This document shows, piece by piece, positions 61,822 through 64,000 of a stretch of 64,000 bases of DNA. The notes beneath the pieces were generated by a model that worked only from the letters and a program-made list of their open reading frames with translations, searched no databases and was not told the DNA's origin. The position numbers and the translations under genes were made by a program. Source of the DNA: Mastigias papua (Eukaryota; Cnidaria; Scyphozoa; Rhizostomeae; Mastigiidae); NCBI GenBank assembly GCA_964019165.1, contig OZ025276.1, positions 11,415,205 to 11,479,204 of the forward strand, given 5' to 3'. Every line of letters begins with the position of its first letter. The first letter of the stretch is position 1.

Positions 61822-64000
61822 GATTTCCATAGGCCATCACCATATCAAAGCCCAGAGTCCATATCACCTTTTCGATCAACATTTGTTAGTCAGAGGTCTG
61901 TTGAGTCACCAACAGCAAATGGCTATAATAGTTCACGTACCTCATATCATGATTATCCCATTGCTATGAACTATGGAAGAGAGGATGATGTTGAAGTTGC
62001 TCAAGAAACTAATAGCAGGGGTATGTTGAATCACAGTCATTTCTCATATATGTATCAAATTATATGAAATGAGAAAGTATATCAATCCTTGTTTTTATAA
62101 GAAACAAGTATTTAAGAAATATGAGCCTCAAATCAGCCAAATAGTAAGAAACATTCAAGAAACACAGGCAGGCTGAGCTTCAAAAGTAAACTTGAAAAAT
62201 CTGTTTTTGAGAGAAACTGTTTTATTAAACTGAAAACAAAATGCAAACAACATCTGTCTCTCAAATGTTTTCAACTAAACATTCTATTCATCATTTCATG
62301 GTTGCATTGTTGCTAGAGGAAATTTCAAGAATTTTAACAAGCACTTAAGAAATGTTTGTGGCTAGATTTAACAAAAAGTTAGGAAACATCCAGGCTGAAG
62401 AGAGAAAGTTTGTTTCTTATAAAAAACATGTATATACTTGTTTATAAGTCTCAGCTTGCCTTGAAGTTGAATTGGTAAACAGAAGATTTCATTGTTATTG
62501 ATTAAGCAATTTTTAGATGTTGTTAGATAGTTTCAATATTTTTTTTAATTTTGGAGTAAACTGATTATGCTGCTTCTGTCATTATAATCCTTCAGAAGTT
62601 TAATATAAGATAGGCTGGTTCCTATATTCAGGTGTAGATTAGGTTTTGGGTAATTTCAGAGAAGTTCAACCAAACTCTTTATTACATATAGCTGATGGTC
62701 ATATTGTTTTGTCAGCTCATGAATTCTTTGACTTTTGTAACAACTTCATTTGAATCCAATTGTGCCCCGGCTCACAGATCAAATTTTGTATATAGTACAA
62801 GTAAGAGTTTTTGTATTCTTTGCAATATAGCTGTAATCAATGCTCTAAAAAGTCTGCAAGATAAGATTGGCAGGCTTGAACTTGACAGAGTGAGAGCAGA
62901 GGAGAATCTCAAAGCACTGGCTAATGAGGCAAATGACTATAAGACCATTCTTCAAAAGGAGCATGAGTTTTCAGAGTCTGCTCAGAATGCTATTGAAGTA
63001 CAGAAAAGAGGTATTGTATGCTGAATTTAAGATTTATTTCTTCCCTCTCATGATCACACTCATCTATGATGTTACATCATTGAGCCTTGATCATTACTAT
63101 CTGATAAATTTTGACTTCTAGACAAATTCCTTTCTTGCATATGCTCTAGCTGATTATGTGCATCATTAAAGAAGTAGTTTTCTTGTACTGGCTATATTGG
63201 GTTGATTCAGGCAGCATTTTCCTGTCTTACTGCTAATTTTAAGGTTCAGATTCTATTCTTTTGCTGTATTAGAAATTTGTATGACTCCAAAGCAGAGTAT
63301 TCCTTACACCAATGTTGAAAACAGAAATGTTGATTGCATTTTCTGATTTGAATTCTAGAGCTAGAAGATAAGCTGTATTCAGCAGAAGAAAAGTGTCAGT
63401 TACTGGAGAAGCAGTTGAAATATATGAAAGACATAAGGCACTCCTCTGATGCTGGCCCCCCTGTTAGATATTACCCATATGAACAGAGGCACTATGGGCA
63501 GACTTCTTCCATCCCCCCTTCACAAGTCATAAATGGATATACATCTCCACAGATTGAAAAACTTGCTGAGCTTGAACGTGGCCAGATAAAACTAACAGCC
63601 TCTCAAACTCTTGCAGAGGTGAATGGAGTCTAGAATTGTACTTCATATTTTCTAGAATCGTTATCCAAGTTCATACGTAATTCTTGTTGTGTTTTGTTTA
63701 ATTGCTTTTATGGTGACATGCTGCTTTTTGTAGCTGCATTTCACCCAATCCATGTCAAGGTTTACTTAGGCAGTTTGCCATAGAGCTAAGTCAAAGTACG
63801 AATAGAGTAGTCATCTTGATATTATGCATCATCTTTCTCAGAGCAAAATTCGAGAATTAGAAGAGAAACTCCAAGAAGAGCGTCACCAAAGAAAGTTACT
63901 TCAAGATAGAGCTGCTGAGGTATGCAAAACATTTGAAAATTTTTGTTTGAAAACTATCACTGATCAGAATGGTATTTGAATTTGACCTGCAGATGGAGCA
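61822..64000 (+). CDS. CEP57: CEP57-family centrosomal protein, partial (3' end outside window)
   Basis: CEP57/CEP57L1 proteins sit in the pericentriolar material, with a centrosome-targeting coiled coil followed by a microtubule-binding C-terminus. Exons seen: 61822-62020 (serine/proline-rich, HRPSPYQSPESISPFRS), 62831-63010 (AVINALKSLQDKIGRLEL, the CEP57 hallmark), 63359-63618 (EEKCQLLEKQLKYMKD, then a 40-residue proline/tyrosine-rich loop, then LAELERGQIKLTASQTLAE), 63842-63919 (IRELEEKLQEERHQRKLLQD) and the first eight bases of an exon at 63993. Phases agree across all joins. The loop in the third exon replaces part of a coiled coil in vertebrates. The first exon with the start codon was not found, so the start given is the first recognisable acceptor. 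The microtubule-binding part lies beyond the right edge. Confidence 0.88.

Overview
The window is nuclear DNA of an animal. It carries intron-rich protein genes with GT-AG junctions, AT-rich introns of about 100 to 2,500 bases, many microsatellites and a few worn non-autonomous transposons. The proteins are clear orthologues of human proteins but clearly diverged from them, so a non-vertebrate metazoan is likely. An early-branching marine invertebrate (sponge- or cnidarian-like) is my guess, not something the sequence proves.

Layout. (1) 503-9876, minus: 5' two-thirds or less of a cation-independent mannose-6-phosphate receptor (IGF2R-like), seven complete CIMR repeats plus the start of an eighth, running off the left edge. 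(2) 11275-24191, minus: complete SRRM1, the PWI-domain splicing coactivator. One of its introns holds an open, phase-compatible exon encoding a complete SGNH/PAF-acetylhydrolase-like enzyme (18637-19449). (3) 24342-35170, plus: complete CDC40/PRP17 in 22 exons, head-to-head with SRRM1 over 150 bases. (4) 35855-46861, plus: complete CEP85-type centrosomal coiled-coil protein. (5) 47844-48755, minus: intronless MNAT1 (MAT1, the CDK-activating kinase/TFIIH assembly factor), head-to-head over 78 bases with (6) 48834-49844, plus: intronless SURF6 (nucleolar rRNA processing). (7) 51254-59922, plus: complete ABCB7 mitochondrial ABC transporter in 13 exons. (8) 61822-64000, plus: the first recognisable exons of CEP57, running off the right edge.

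How the genes fit together. SRRM1 and CDC40 are both spliceosomal and share one short divergent promoter. MNAT1 and SURF6 are both growth-related housekeeping genes and share another. CEP85 and CEP57 are both centrosomal and lie about 15 kb apart on the same strand. Exon models were built by hand from open frames, splice signals and phase. For SRRM1, CDC40, CEP85 and ABCB7 the summed exons are exact multiples of three and give lengths close to the human proteins (980 or 1251, 569, 733 and 722 residues).

The most unusual object is the SGNH hydrolase exon inside SRRM1. It is 813 bases, phase 0 at both ends, with usable acceptor and donor sites, so splicing it in or out would keep the SRRM1 frame. 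It could instead be a nested gene or an exapted retrotransposon esterase. Secondary observations include a Tc1/mariner-type MITE with TA target duplication, an hAT-like MITE, two tRNA-like SINE heads, three minisatellites, a possible GC-AG intron, a CpG-rich block and a long hairpin.
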